DNA from: an uncultured Lachnospiraceae bacterium
Lineage (GTDB): Bacteria > Bacillota > Clostridia > Lachnospirales > Lachnospiraceae
Length of the DNA stretch: 64,000 bases
NCBI GenBank assembly: GCA_910586205.1
Contig: CAJUGD010000005.1
Span: 1-64,000, forward strand
Direction of reading: 5' to 3'
How positions within the stretch are numbered: position 1 is the first letter of the stretch; every line of letters starts with the position of its first letter. Below, one piece after another: positions 8,615 through 17,366 of this stretch. Below the pieces are notes generated by a model. It did no database searches. It saw nothing but the letters and a program-made list of their open reading frames with translations, and had not been told where the DNA came from. The position numbers and the translations under genes were made by a program.

Positions 8615-9592
8615 TTATTTCCCACAATAAGAGCATGCACCCAGATGCTCCACCTCTGACAGTCTTACTGCCTGTGCATAGGCCATAATTGCTGTACAAT
8701 TTTTTCTGGAGTGATAACTGCTGCCGCTGGGCATAATATAGACCATACCTCCCGCGCTTTTTCCGCAGACTGCACAGGGATAATACTTGCCGCCACTGTC
8801 ATTGCGCAGTTCTTTTATCTGGTTAATGGATACACCAGACAAGTTGTTTGACAGGTAATGACAGCTCCTGCTTTTATGATATCGGGTGCTGTTTTTCCCT
8901 ATATAGACTACCATATCATCCTGATGTTCCTGATTTCCTCCGGTTCCACTATAGTCCTTTCCTTCTTTTCCAATCCATGCTCTCCTCCGGCATCGTATGG
9001 TTCTCTCAATAGCCGGAAGCCCCAAAACAGGAAAAGGAAGTCGAACAAGATACTTCACTATAAAATCAATGGTCTCCCCATCTTCCATGATCTGCGTTCC
9101 ATTAAATGAAATCTTCGTAACGGCCAATGTATCTATGTGATCTTCCATCTGTGCCTGAGCATATCCTTTGGCTGCCCCAGATACCAAATGTCTGCAAAAT
9201 CCCTTTGCAAAATCCCCTGCTCCTGCCACAGCAGACAGCTTTCCCTTATCTAATGCATCTGCTACATAAGCATATTGGCTGCAGTCTTCTCCGATTTTCT
9301 CTAAAGACGCCTGCATTTTTCTTTCCGTATTCATGATTTTCATAGGCAGAATCAGGCAGACAGCGGCAAAAATAAACAGAGTAAGACACATTACTGCTTC
9401 CAATGTTAAGGATCCGGGGGCAGACAGGAATGCCTTTTTCCTATGGCGCATATAAAGAATATAAAATACTGTATTTTTCAGGATTCGTACTTGGAGAGTC
9501 ACGAGTTTTTTATTTGTAACTTTTATGGATTTTCTGCAAAACTGCAAAGTATATAATGAGTTTCTTAGATTAGCTGCCATGGAAAAGGGCAT
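8615..9592 (-). CDS. TadE-like protein with two C-terminal CxxC metal-binding-type repeats
   Basis: A prepilin-like helix, GSLTLEAVMCLTLFIFAAV, lies near residues 61-80 of the 325-residue frame and defines it as TadE-like. An outer domain follows. The last 100 residues hold two copies of a H-x(4)-C...C-x2-C module: YHKSRSCHYLS with YPCAVC, then YHSRKNCTAI with GACSYC. Similar small modules in secreted Firmicutes nucleases and Ada-like domains bind zinc; that role is inferred here. The start is uncertain. I chose 9592, preceded by GGGGGTGG; an ATG at 9451 has no such site. The frame opens further to 9838, inside the upstream gene, so that start is rejected. Confidence 0.7.
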   Translation of the reverse strand: MPFSMAANLRNSLYTLQFCRKSIKVTNKKLVTLQVRILKNTVFYILYMRHRKKAFLSAPGSLTLEAVMCLTLFIFAAVCLILPMKIMNTERKMQASLEKIGEDCSQYAYVADALDKGKLSAVAGAGDFAKGFCRHLVSGAAKGYAQAQMEDHIDTLAVTKISFNGTQIMEDGETIDFIVKYLVRLPFPVLGLPAIERTIRCRRRAWIGKEGKDYSGTGGNQEHQDDMVVYIGKNSTRYHKSRSCHYLSNNLSGVSINQIKELRNDSGGKYYPCAVCGKSAGGMVYIMPSGSSYHSRKNCTAIMAYAQAVRLSEVEHLGACSYCGK

Positions 9593-9627
9593 TCCTGTCC
9601 ACCCCCGTTTCTTTTTTATATAATTAT

Positions 9628-11598
9628 TTAATATTTCCGTTCTCCCTCTATCTCCATTTTGTAAACATGGTCTTTGTTCTTTAATACATGTTCTACAAAA
9701 CCTAATGAAAAGAACACATGCTTCCCTGCCAAACTGCATCTCACCCGAGCCTGATAGACTCCGCGCCGCATACGGAAGCTGCTTTGTTTCCGACATATGT
9801 TCATTTGGATCATGTCCATCATCCGATATTCCTGACATACAATCTCATCCATTAAAAGCAGTACCTTCAGCCAAGACAAATAAGAAAGTCCCCTCTCACC
9901 GCCGCCTGCACGAATCTGCCCTTCCCGTCCTATTGTCAAAAGTTCCTCCAGCTTTAAAGTCCAGTCCTGGGCTGATTTAAAAATCATCACTCGTTTCCCT
10001 GCCAGCAGTCCCTTGATATCCATCAGAGATTCTCCCAAAGCCCATACTGACATAACGAAAAATGTGGTCAGAAGTACAAGCGGCGACAGACCTGCTGCCC
10101 CGGTAATGGCCATTGCCAGACTCTGCGCCTCCTGACGTTTTCTGCCGTCAGACATAATATGCATCAGGTTCAGACCTTCCCGGATTGCAAGAAGCCGATT
10201 CACCACACAGATCAGGTTTTGTTCATCCAGACCTTTGCCGCCAATCAGATATTCTATTTCATAAGACAATCCTCCTTCCGATCCACTCTCTCGGACATCT
10301 GCCTCCTTTTCTGTCTCTGCCGCCATCTTCCCTGAATCTCCTGGGAAATACCGAAAAAATCTGCCGCAATACTCATTGACCAGCAAGTGATCCGTAAGGA
10401 AAATCCCTCTTGTCCCCTTTGCCATCCTTCCGCTTTCAGAAGGAAGCTCCGGTGTTTGCAGGCTTCCTTCTGAAAGCTCTGCCCCATCCGGCAGAACCAG
10501 CTCCAGCATGCCTGAGCGATACAGCCTCTCTACCTGATTCAGCCATCCTTCTTTCTTTTTATCCTTAACCCCATGAGAAAAAGAAAGGGAATCGATTTTC
10601 AATGAATAAAAATGGCGGATAACCGGCGACCAAAGCGCCGCTAAGTCAGGTCCTTCGTCATCCTCATCATCACTTTCCCATTGATCAATGATTCGTTCTA
10701 CCTCCTTTGCCTCCTCAATGACTGATTCTACCAGTTCAGCCTGACTATAAGATTTATCCTTTAATGACTCAATCTCTTTCCTTCTTTCCCCATCCTGGGC
10801 CACATAAGATTCAAACTGCCGAATTTCCTCCTCAAGCTGAAGATCTGTCTGGCTGCTGCAGTCCTCCTTTTCACGGTTAAACACGATCCGGCTCTTTTCC
10901 AGCTCCTTTTCCAGCTTATCTGCCTGCTTTTGATATTTGTCCACAAGCCCAGGCATCCGTTTTAATTCTTTAAGCAGTTCTTCTGCCTGCCTGCGAAATC
11001 CGGGACCATCATAACTGTATAGCCTTGATAAACCATCCTGCTTTTTGCTTTCCTGCCTTTTCAGGCATTCACTGACAGCCTCTAATGCTTTCTCCAGCTT
11101 CAGGGCATCTTTTGCATGTTCCCGATAAACCTCTGCCACATTTTTTACTGCGCCAGCCTCTTTTGCATTATCCCACATTCCATTGATCGTATCTGCATCA
11201 AAATCCATATCCCAAATTCCATACTTCATGTAATCTAAGATTTCTTCCTCCAGATACGCTCCACTGTCATCCAAAGCCGTCAGCCATTCTTCTGCTTCCA
11301 TGGCCTCAAGTTCCATGGGATACCAGTTCTCTACCCGGAGATAAGGCTGAAGAAATCCTGAAAAATCCGCTTCCAGCTCCTTTTTCTCCTCATATTCCGC
11401 AAACAAAAGACGATAAGAATCCCAAAGCTGACGGTGGTACTGGCTAAACACGGAATCCATGGCTGATGAAACCGCTGTCTGCAGATACCACCGGGTTCCT
11501 GCCGTCCGCGCCGACTCTACAAGGCAGAAAATCAGCGCAAATACGCACAGCATCACCATGCTGACAAAAATTGTCACCTGCCCTTTTATCACTTTCAT
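9628..11598 (-). CDS. DUF5702 protein, TadG-like pilus component
   Basis: The 656-residue protein starts with GQVTIFVSMVMLCVFALIFC, a single N-terminal membrane helix typical of TadG-like secreted proteins. It continues with SARTAGTRWYLQTAVSSAMDS, the conserved block of DUF5702 in Clostridia Tad loci. Residues 180-330 are strongly charged and predicted coiled coil. A second hydrophobic segment near 500-525 (GLSPLVLLTTFFVMSVWALGE) suggests a further membrane contact. Exported and membrane-anchored, it probably forms part of the envelope-spanning apparatus. The next gene starts 35 bases after its stop. Confidence 0.8.
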   Translation of the reverse strand: MKVIKGQVTIFVSMVMLCVFALIFCLVESARTAGTRWYLQTAVSSAMDSVFSQYHRQLWDSYRLLFAEYEEKKELEADFSGFLQPYLRVENWYPMELEAMEAEEWLTALDDSGAYLEEEILDYMKYGIWDMDFDADTINGMWDNAKEAGAVKNVAEVYREHAKDALKLEKALEAVSECLKRQESKKQDGLSRLYSYDGPGFRRQAEELLKELKRMPGLVDKYQKQADKLEKELEKSRIVFNREKEDCSSQTDLQLEEEIRQFESYVAQDGERRKEIESLKDKSYSQAELVESVIEEAKEVERIIDQWESDDEDDEGPDLAALWSPVIRHFYSLKIDSLSFSHGVKDKKKEGWLNQVERLYRSGMLELVLPDGAELSEGSLQTPELPSESGRMAKGTRGIFLTDHLLVNEYCGRFFRYFPGDSGKMAAETEKEADVRESGSEGGLSYEIEYLIGGKGLDEQNLICVVNRLLAIREGLNLMHIMSDGRKRQEAQSLAMAITGAAGLSPLVLLTTFFVMSVWALGESLMDIKGLLAGKRVMIFKSAQDWTLKLEELLTIGREGQIRAGGGERGLSYLSWLKVLLLMDEIVCQEYRMMDMIQMNICRKQSSFRMRRGVYQARVRCSLAGKHVFFSLGFVEHVLKNKDHVYKMEIEGERKY

Positions 11599-11875
11599 AT
11601 CTGCGCTGTCCTCCTCTCATTTTGGCAGACACGGTTTAAAGTATCTTTAGATTTGGTGTTCTGTGTGCATTATAATCAGGCAAACCTCCTTGCCTAATTC
11701 AGACAAACCGTCTTATCTAAATTCCCACCAGGCTGCGTTGTCAGCAAAAGGCAATTCCGCCGCATCCCCCCCTTCTCCCCCCTGCTGATGAAAATTTACG
11801 CCTGATAAATCAGGGCACCCTGTCCTGCAGAGCTTCACCAGATATAATCCTGTCAAGACACCAATGCAGGATTGT

Positions 11876-12073
11876 TTAATATACCTCTCTGGACTGACTG
11901 TTAATCTGCTTAAAAATGTCCTGAAGCAGCTTATTAATCTGCTGCTTAAAGATAATCACCAGGCCAATCAATACGACTAAAATCAATACAACCTCAATCA
12001 CTCCCACGCCGTCTTCCTCTCTGAAAAAAGCCGCACCATCCTCTAAAATCCTTAAAATATTTCTCTTTTTCAT
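11876..12073 (-). CDS. Flp1-type type IVb major pilin
   Basis: This 65-residue protein shows the short Flp pattern: a basic leader, EEDGVGVIEVVLILVVLIGL and then a charged amphipathic tail. Processing is expected around the glycine before the hydrophobic helix, with a glutamate at about +5. It would be cut by one of the two A24 peptidases of this operon and assembled as the pilus shaft. It sits 20 bases downstream of the tadC-like gene with CTCCTTTTC (minus-strand GGAG) before the start. A 277-base gap without a gene separates it from the next gene. Confidence 0.85.
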   Translation of the reverse strand: MKKRNILRILEDGAAFFREEDGVGVIEVVLILVVLIGLVIIFKQQINKLLQDIFKQINSQSREVY

Positions 12074-12093
12074 ATTCCTGTTCTCCTTTTCTT

Positions 12094-13341
12094 CTATCCC
12101 ATTGTCATCATCGCAGGAACCATAATCATAACCATCACGATTCCCAGCATTAAAAACAAAGGCATTAAAAGCCTTGTCCCCGCCTCCTCACCTAAGCGGC
12201 GGGCCAAGTTCTTTCTTTGTTCCAATGCGTCTGTCATTTCTGTCTCCAAAATCGCTCTCATATTCTTGGTCCCTGACCTCCGGTTCTGCTCTAACAAACC
12301 ACTCAGCTTCAGATAAGACTGAAGCCTGCATCGTCTGCCAAACTCTCGATAAGCATCTCCCTCTGCCATACCACTCTGCATCTGATAATAGGTATAACGC
12401 ATTTCCTCATAAGCTGCCCTGGATCTTTGTTTCTTTTGGTCCAGAGCCCATTCATAATCCTTTACCATCCTTTCCCATGCATTGCGGACTGTCAGACCAG
12501 CACATATCAATACCATCAGCTTAGAAAGCAAATCTGCATAATCCAGTAAAAGCTCCCTCTGCCGTTTCTGGCTCTCCTGCTTTATCCCGTTTTTTTCTTT
12601 CCATACCAAGAGAACAGCCATGGCCACCCCCAGCAGTAAAAGCGGCTCATATCCGGATTTCTCTTTTGTATGGTAGCGCAGCTCCTTTCCCTCAAAGCGT
12701 TCCGGCAAAGTCAGCCATGGCTCCTCTTTCTGCCTTTCGTTGAGCAAGCTCAGCTCCTTTAAAAAATCTACCAGCTTCTGTTCTTCTTTGCTTCTGTCTG
12801 GCGGAAGCACCCGCACAGGAATCTCATAATCCTGCCGGTATTCTCCTGCCGAAAGTTCCAGATATAAGGTAAGAAGCTTTTCTGTATCCACCTCCTCTCC
12901 CAGTCTTCCTGAAGAATCTATTATATCTGGTTCTGATGAGTACCAGCGCAGGCTCACACCTTCCTCCATCCGGGACGGAAGCTTAAGGTTGCCCCTTACC
13001 TCCATTAAATTAGGATTATCTGCCCGAATCTTGTTTTCCATGCCACCTATAATCCGGTCAAATACAGCCTCTGCCTCCTGCTTTGTGTAAACCTGCGGTC
13101 CCACTGTAACCGTTACCGGCACGGCCTGCTCCTCTATCCCTTCCACCCAAACCTGATATTCCTGTTCCTCCCCGCCATAGCCCTCCCTGCCTATGCATCT
13201 GCCCTCTGACAATGGACCTGGCTCCCGGGCTGTCAATGTCAGCAATCCATATAAAAACACAGCTCCCAATACACTGGCCGCAGGTGCCAGCCAAGCCTTT
13301 GCAGCCTGTTTCTTCTCATTCTGTTTCTTACATTCCGCCAT
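12094..13341 (-). CDS. TadC-like GspF-family membrane platform protein with an N-terminal outer domain
   Basis: The C-terminal half (residues 245-415) is GspF-like: a membrane helix (LLLLGVAMAVLLVW), the cytoplasmic domain with LLSKLMVLICAGLTVRNAWE, and the closing hydrophobic LLMPLFLMLGIVMVMIMVPA segment. Ahead of it lies an additional membrane helix near 18-37 and about 200 residues of probable outer domain, which standard TadC proteins lack. It follows tadB by 12 bases. TadB and TadC form the inner-membrane platform on which the TadA ATPase acts. The family assignment of the C-terminus is good, and the role of the extra domain is unknown. Confidence 0.8.
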   Translation of the reverse strand: MAECKKQNEKKQAAKAWLAPAASVLGAVFLYGLLTLTAREPGPLSEGRCIGREGYGGEEQEYQVWVEGIEEQAVPVTVTVGPQVYTKQEAEAVFDRIIGGMENKIRADNPNLMEVRGNLKLPSRMEEGVSLRWYSSEPDIIDSSGRLGEEVDTEKLLTLYLELSAGEYRQDYEIPVRVLPPDRSKEEQKLVDFLKELSLLNERQKEEPWLTLPERFEGKELRYHTKEKSGYEPLLLLGVAMAVLLVWKEKNGIKQESQKRQRELLLDYADLLSKLMVLICAGLTVRNAWERMVKDYEWALDQKKQRSRAAYEEMRYTYYQMQSGMAEGDAYREFGRRCRLQSYLKLSGLLEQNRRSGTKNMRAILETEMTDALEQRKNLARRLGEEAGTRLLMPLFLMLGIVMVMIMVPAMMTMG

Positions 13342-13353
13342 CTTTGCTGCCCC

Positions 13354-14223
13354 TTATATCTCAATGTCCAAAATCTTCTTTGCAAGCACATAGGAAATCA
13401 GATACACAGCCAGGCATCCGCTCATCAACATTCTGCCCATATTGGTATTATACATTTGATCAAAAAATCCCGGAGACGCACTTTCCACATAAAACACAAT
13501 GAAAAAAGGAATCAAGTTCATGATCTTCTGCTCAAACTGCCTTGATGCCGTCATAGTGAGAATCTCCTCGCGCACCTGCATTTTATCCCGGATTATCTCT
13601 GCAGTGTGCCGCATAATGCCTCCCACATTTCCGCTGCTCCGCTTTGCCACGGAAAATACCTCCGCAAAGTTTTTTACATCCTCCAACCCGCTGCGCCGGG
13701 CAAATTCCTCCAATACCTGCTCTACGGGCCGGTTCATGCCGATCTGCTGTACCATAAATGCAAATTCCCGGACAATTAACCCGTCTTTTCCATAAAGCAC
13801 CGATAACTCTCTTACACTGGATGCCAAAGCATTTTCAATGGAAAAGCCGGCGCTTAAAGAAGACGCAACAATCATCATGCTTTCCTTGAACTGGCCTGCA
13901 AGCTCCTTTCTGCGCTTTTCCAACAAGCTTTTCCTTTCCAGAACCGGCCCTGCCAGAGAAAACGGAAGCATCCACAAAAATATGTGCAAGCTGCGGTAAA
14001 AGGTAAAAGCCAAAAGTCCGCATACGGCTGCCCCTTTTCCCAGCCCAATAATAAATTCCTTTGGATTTAATGAATACCGGTCATACCAGATAACCTGCTG
14101 ACCGGAGTTTTCCAACCGCCTGAAGCTCCCCGACCTTTTTGAGCTGTCCACAGACACTTTTTCCGGATCCCGGTTCCTCCTGGAAACAGAATAAGGGGTT
14201 GAGTTGTATTTCTCCATTTTCAT
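13354..14223 (-). CDS. TadB-like GspF-family membrane platform protein
   Basis: The protein (about 289 residues) has two N-terminal membrane helices near 58-90, a cytoplasmic GspF domain with FKESMMIVASSLSAGFSIENA and VFSVAKRSSGNVGGIMRHTA, and two C-terminal helices. This is the normal TadB organisation. The start at 14223 (or 14217) follows GGAGG and GGGAGG motifs lying inside the tadA coding region. The two genes therefore overlap by about 140 bases in different frames. No other good start exists downstream, and the first 40 residues are charged and cytoplasmic. Confidence 0.85.
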   Translation of the reverse strand: MKMEKYNSTPYSVSRRNRDPEKVSVDSSKRSGSFRRLENSGQQVIWYDRYSLNPKEFIIGLGKGAAVCGLLAFTFYRSLHIFLWMLPFSLAGPVLERKSLLEKRRKELAGQFKESMMIVASSLSAGFSIENALASSVRELSVLYGKDGLIVREFAFMVQQIGMNRPVEQVLEEFARRSGLEDVKNFAEVFSVAKRSSGNVGGIMRHTAEIIRDKMQVREEILTMTASRQFEQKIMNLIPFFIVFYVESASPGFFDQMYNTNMGRMLMSGCLAVYLISYVLAKKILDIEI

Positions 14224-15298
14224 ATCCTCCCACCTCCACAATCTCCAGCACCCGTCTGCTTTTATCCCGCAGACGCCCTAAATGCACCAGAATATCAATG
14301 GCTGAGGCGATCTGACTGCGCACTGCCGGAAGCGGCAAATCTGCTCCCATTAAAGCCATGGTTTCTAGCCTGGACAGCATATCACGCGGACTGTTGCCAT
14401 GTCCTGTAGAAAGGCTGCCTGCATGTCCGGTATTCAAAGCCTGAAGCATATCAAGGCATTCTTTCCCCCTTACCTCCCCGACAATAATACGAGAAGGACG
14501 CATTCTTAAGGACGCTCGAATCAGGTCACTGATCTCAATGGCTCCTTCTCCCTCAGAATTTGCATTGCGAGTCTCCAGCCGTACCAGGTTGGGAACCTGG
14601 CGAATCTGCAGCTCCGCAGAATCCTCTATGGTAATAAGCCGCTCTGACTCTGGGATAAAGCCAGACATGGCATTTAAAAAGGTTGTCTTTCCCGAACCGG
14701 TTCCTCCGCTGATAAACAGATTATATCCTGCCTTCACCAACCTCTCTAAAAACTCAGACGCCTCCTTTGTCAGAGATTTCAGTTCAATCAGCTTTTCCGG
14801 CGTAATGGCCTCCGGAAACTTTCGTATAGTAACCACCGGCCCGTCCAATGCCACAGGAGGCAGTACCACATGAACCCTGGCTCCATTTTCCAGCCTGGCA
14901 TCTGCTATAGGATTAGACACATTGACGGATCGGTTTATGCGGCTGACAATCTGCTGGATCATATCCTCTAACTGCTCCTCTCTCTCAAAGCTCTGCTCCC
15001 ATCTGCAAATTGCCCCCTTTCTTTCCACAAAAATGTGATCCTTCCCATTGACCATGATCTCAGTTACCTCCGGGTCATCCACCAGCTCCTGAAGAATATC
15101 CAGACGCCGGAAAGAATCATACAAGCGTGTCTTCAGCTCCAGCTTCTTTTTCAGCGGCAAATAGGCCCTGGCCGCCTCACCCTCAATGGCCTGCCGGATG
15201 CAGGCATTCAGCTCCTCCTCCTCAATCCGGCTCCTATTCTGCAGATCTTCCCGAATCTGTCCCTTTAAACGTTCAAGCACACTTTTGTCTTCTGTCAA
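14081..15298 (-). CDS. tadA: TadA/CpaF-type secretion ATPase
   Basis: This hexameric motor ATPase powers Tad pilus assembly. Its 405 residues include the N-terminal helical domain, the VMVNGKDHIFVER block, Walker A GGTGSGKTTF, an aspartate/glutamate box (ITIEDSAELQ), Walker B region RIIVGEVRG and the histidine box NTGHAGSLSTGHGN. I start at the TTG at 15298, which has GGAGG nine bases upstream and overlaps the preceding stop as TTGA. An ATG at 15361 has no ribosome site. The 3' end overlaps tadB by about 140 bases. Cytoplasmic, acting at the inner membrane platform formed by TadB and TadC. Confidence 0.93.
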   Translation of the reverse strand: MTEDKSVLERLKGQIREDLQNRSRIEEEELNACIRQAIEGEAARAYLPLKKKLELKTRLYDSFRRLDILQELVDDPEVTEIMVNGKDHIFVERKGAICRWEQSFEREEQLEDMIQQIVSRINRSVNVSNPIADARLENGARVHVVLPPVALDGPVVTIRKFPEAITPEKLIELKSLTKEASEFLERLVKAGYNLFISGGTGSGKTTFLNAMSGFIPESERLITIEDSAELQIRQVPNLVRLETRNANSEGEGAIEISDLIRASLRMRPSRIIVGEVRGKECLDMLQALNTGHAGSLSTGHGNSPRDMLSRLETMALMGADLPLPAVRSQIASAIDILVHLGRLRDKSRRVLEIVEVGGYENGEIQLNPLFCFQEEPGSGKSVCGQLKKVGELQAVGKLRSAGYLV

Positions 15299-16305
15299 GA
15301 CCTGTAACCTCCGTTCTGTCCTTTTAAGAGGTTTCGAATAAAATCTCCCATATCCCCCCATAAAAGCTGTTCAAAATACGTCTCTGCCTGCCACACCGCA
15401 CTGGGTCTTGGCAGCTTTAAAAGACAGATCTTTTCCCAAAGATGACCACGACCTGATTGTTCTAAGTACTCCTGCCATGCTTCCAGCTTTGCTGCTGAAA
15501 CACAGTCTTCTTTAATAGGAGAATAAATCATATCGCACAACTCCAAAAGCGGATCCATCCCCCTGGGCAGACAGCCAAGATCTAACAATACCACCTCGTA
15601 AATTCCGTCTGCTGTTATCCGCCCAATCAACTCGGCCAGCTCCTCGGCTCTTATCTCTGCAAGGTCCTCTGCGTAAGCCACAGGAGGCACATAGTCCAAC
15701 CCGCCCCAGTTATGTACCACTGCCCCCAGACGCATACGGGTATATTCATCCTGCCGGTAAAAATAAATCAGGTCCGACAAACTGGAAGTATAAACGGTTC
15801 CTGTCAAACGCGACAATCCGGAATGTTCTTCCAGACTGATGAGCAGTGTGTGCGAATCCCTTTCCAGAATCTGCCCCAAGGTCATACAAAATCCGGTCTT
15901 ACCACATCGGTTAATGGGGGAATACACCCCAATCACCATACTTTTCACCCCTACTGCTGTCAGAGGAATCTGCTCCGGCTGAGTCTTATAGCATGACATC
16001 ACCTCCCGCAGCAGAGCATCGGATGCCTGATACTTATAAACCACCGGCTGTTCCAGACTAAGAGCCTCTCTGCTTTCACTCAGGCGGATAATCTGCTCTG
16101 CCTGGACATCTGCAAGCAGCTCCTTGTCCACATTATCCCCCACCAGCAAAAGCTCAATGGGCCTTTGGCGGGTAAACGCCTGCAGCTTCCCCATGCTGGT
16201 AAACGCTACCACCGTAAACGGAATCCTTTCCTTTTGGTTAGCAAATTCCGCAAACCGGTCTGCGTAAAACGGATCCACATCATAAATCCCCATGATTCGT
16301 TTCAT
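15295..16305 (-). CDS. CpaE/TadZ-like receiver and ParA-type ATPase fold protein
   Basis: This 336-residue protein begins with a receiver-like alpha/beta domain (IYDVDPFYADRFAEF), followed by a ParA/MinD-type fold. Its P-loop SPINRCGKTGFC is a deviant Walker A: one lysine is kept, the signature early lysine is replaced. Such TadZ/CpaE proteins place the pilus machine at a cell pole or site. I start at the ATG at 16305, with GAGG five bases upstream. The end overlaps the tadA start codon, giving translational coupling. Localisation function is inferred from the family, and ATPase activity may be weak given the altered loop. Confidence 0.8.
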   Translation of the reverse strand: MKRIMGIYDVDPFYADRFAEFANQKERIPFTVVAFTSMGKLQAFTRQRPIELLLVGDNVDKELLADVQAEQIIRLSESREALSLEQPVVYKYQASDALLREVMSCYKTQPEQIPLTAVGVKSMVIGVYSPINRCGKTGFCMTLGQILERDSHTLLISLEEHSGLSRLTGTVYTSSLSDLIYFYRQDEYTRMRLGAVVHNWGGLDYVPPVAYAEDLAEIRAEELAELIGRITADGIYEVVLLDLGCLPRGMDPLLELCDMIYSPIKEDCVSAAKLEAWQEYLEQSGRGHLWEKICLLKLPRPSAVWQAETYFEQLLWGDMGDFIRNLLKGQNGGYRS

Positions 16306-16358
16306 AGCTCCCTCTTTCTCTCCTCTCAATATCAGGTCTCTTGCACCTGCAATCCATT

Positions 16359-16880
16359 TTACAGATTTTTACCCCACACAGCCATGGCTCCTGTTATCAT
16401 CAGATACAAATAAGTGCCTGCTGCCATACAAGGGGCAAGCGGTATAACTCCCATAGGGCTTTTTACCACACCTCCCTCACATTCATTGATTTTTCTGGTC
16501 TGAAACTCCTGTGTGAAACACACAGCAAGATGAATAAGATAGGTTTTCAGACTTCTGCTATGCCGCAGACGGCACAGCGACCAGATCGCTCCCACTGCCA
16601 TTCCAAAAAAGATTGCCTCCAGCCCGGCATCCAATCCCAAGTATCCTGCCATAACTGCCATCAGCTTCCCGTCCCCTGCTCCCATTACCCGCAGCCGGAA
16701 CAGGAAAAATGCCGCAAGCAAAACAACCAGCGCCCCCGGGAAAAATTCTGCTCCCCGGCACCAGATTCCCCCGGCAGCTCCCATAAAAAGCCACCAGTTC
16801 CGCACCTTTTTATCCAGGGCATCTGTCCACGCAGCTCCTGCCAGAACCAGGCACAATAATCCTGTATTAATCCCTTTCAC
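16359..16880 (-). CDS. A24-family prepilin peptidase (second of two)
   Basis: The 173-residue membrane protein has the A24 aspartates in WTDALDKKVRNWW near residue 19 and MGAGDGKLMAV near residue 69. Hydrophobic segments follow the TadV/CpaA pattern. It is the first gene of the Tad operon and begins with GTG, with a weak AAAAGAG site. Having two such peptidases in one operon suggests separate substrates, perhaps Flp versus the TadE-type proteins (inference). The C-terminal 60 residues are longer than in the first copy. Confidence 0.85.
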   Translation of the reverse strand: MKGINTGLLCLVLAGAAWTDALDKKVRNWWLFMGAAGGIWCRGAEFFPGALVVLLAAFFLFRLRVMGAGDGKLMAVMAGYLGLDAGLEAIFFGMAVGAIWSLCRLRHSRSLKTYLIHLAVCFTQEFQTRKINECEGGVVKSPMGVIPLAPCMAAGTYLYLMITGAMAVWGKNL

Positions 16881-17159
16881 CTCTTTTCCCTGATTGGATC
16901 ATTCTCAGCCGTAATCCGTTTTCTTACATGCCTTTATCCAATCTTCTCATACCAATACAAATGATGTTGTGCAATCCCCGTTATAATCCCCTTTTCTCGG
17001 CACCACCTCCTTAACCATTTATTTTCAAAACTAAACATTCTCAAAATCTGATAATTCTGCCGATATGGCTTTGATGCCTGACCAAACTTTCATAAATCTG
17101 GTCACAGCAATCAGTAAAACAAGAATCTCTGATGCCCGGAACGGGCAATGATTTCTTAC

Positions 17160-17188
17160 ATTATGCACATCTTTTCTTAATCTGTCAA
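17160..17188 (-). promoter_or_regulatory. promoter of the Tad operon
   Basis: On the minus strand TTGACA (17188-17183) and CATAAT (17165-17160) are spaced by 17 bases, a near-consensus sigma-A promoter. Transcription would begin near 17152, some 270 bases before the first start codon. Confidence 0.7.
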
Positions 17189-17301
17189 TACCTTTTTTAA
17201 ATTTTCTTCATGTATACAAAAAACACAATAGTTTACCCCTTTTACCCCACAGACCATTATGCAATCCCTCTAAAATGCTCTGTCTTATCAGTATTTTTTT
17301 G

Positions 17302-17353
17302 TTGACGTTACCTGTATTTAGTGGTAAAATATCTTCAGTTTAAATTTTTAAAC
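17302..17353 (+). promoter_or_regulatory. promoter and palindromic operator of the ArsR-fold gene
   Basis: TTGACG at 17302-17307 and TAAAAT at 17325-17330 are 17 bases apart. Just downstream, 17338-17353 is a perfect palindrome of GTTTAAA and TTTAAAC arms around two bases. It overlaps the expected transcription start and fits an ArsR-type autorepressor site. Confidence 0.7.
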
Positions 17354-17366
17354 CAAGGAGGTCTTT

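Larger units (their letters stand above)
16881..17366. other. divergent promoter region between the Tad operon and the ArsR-fold gene
   Basis: The 486-base gap holds the minus-strand promoter of the Tad operon and a plus-strand promoter with a palindrome for the ArsR-fold gene. The Tad leader is about 270 bases long. Its minus strand carries an unused-looking AAGGAGG at 17006-17012. No gene is evident. Confidence 0.7.

Noticed and set aside
9593..9838. Extended start of the TadE-like gene
   Set aside because: It would lie within the upstream DUF5702 gene and adds residues with no prepilin or other pattern.
15299..15361. tadA start at the ATG at 15361
   Set aside because: No ribosome site there; the TTG at 15298 has GGAGG nine bases upstream and overlaps the previous stop.
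16341..16859. Plus-strand 172-codon frame opposite the second prepilin peptidase
   Set aside because: Its codons mirror the peptidase gene, whose GAGDG motif is well supported.
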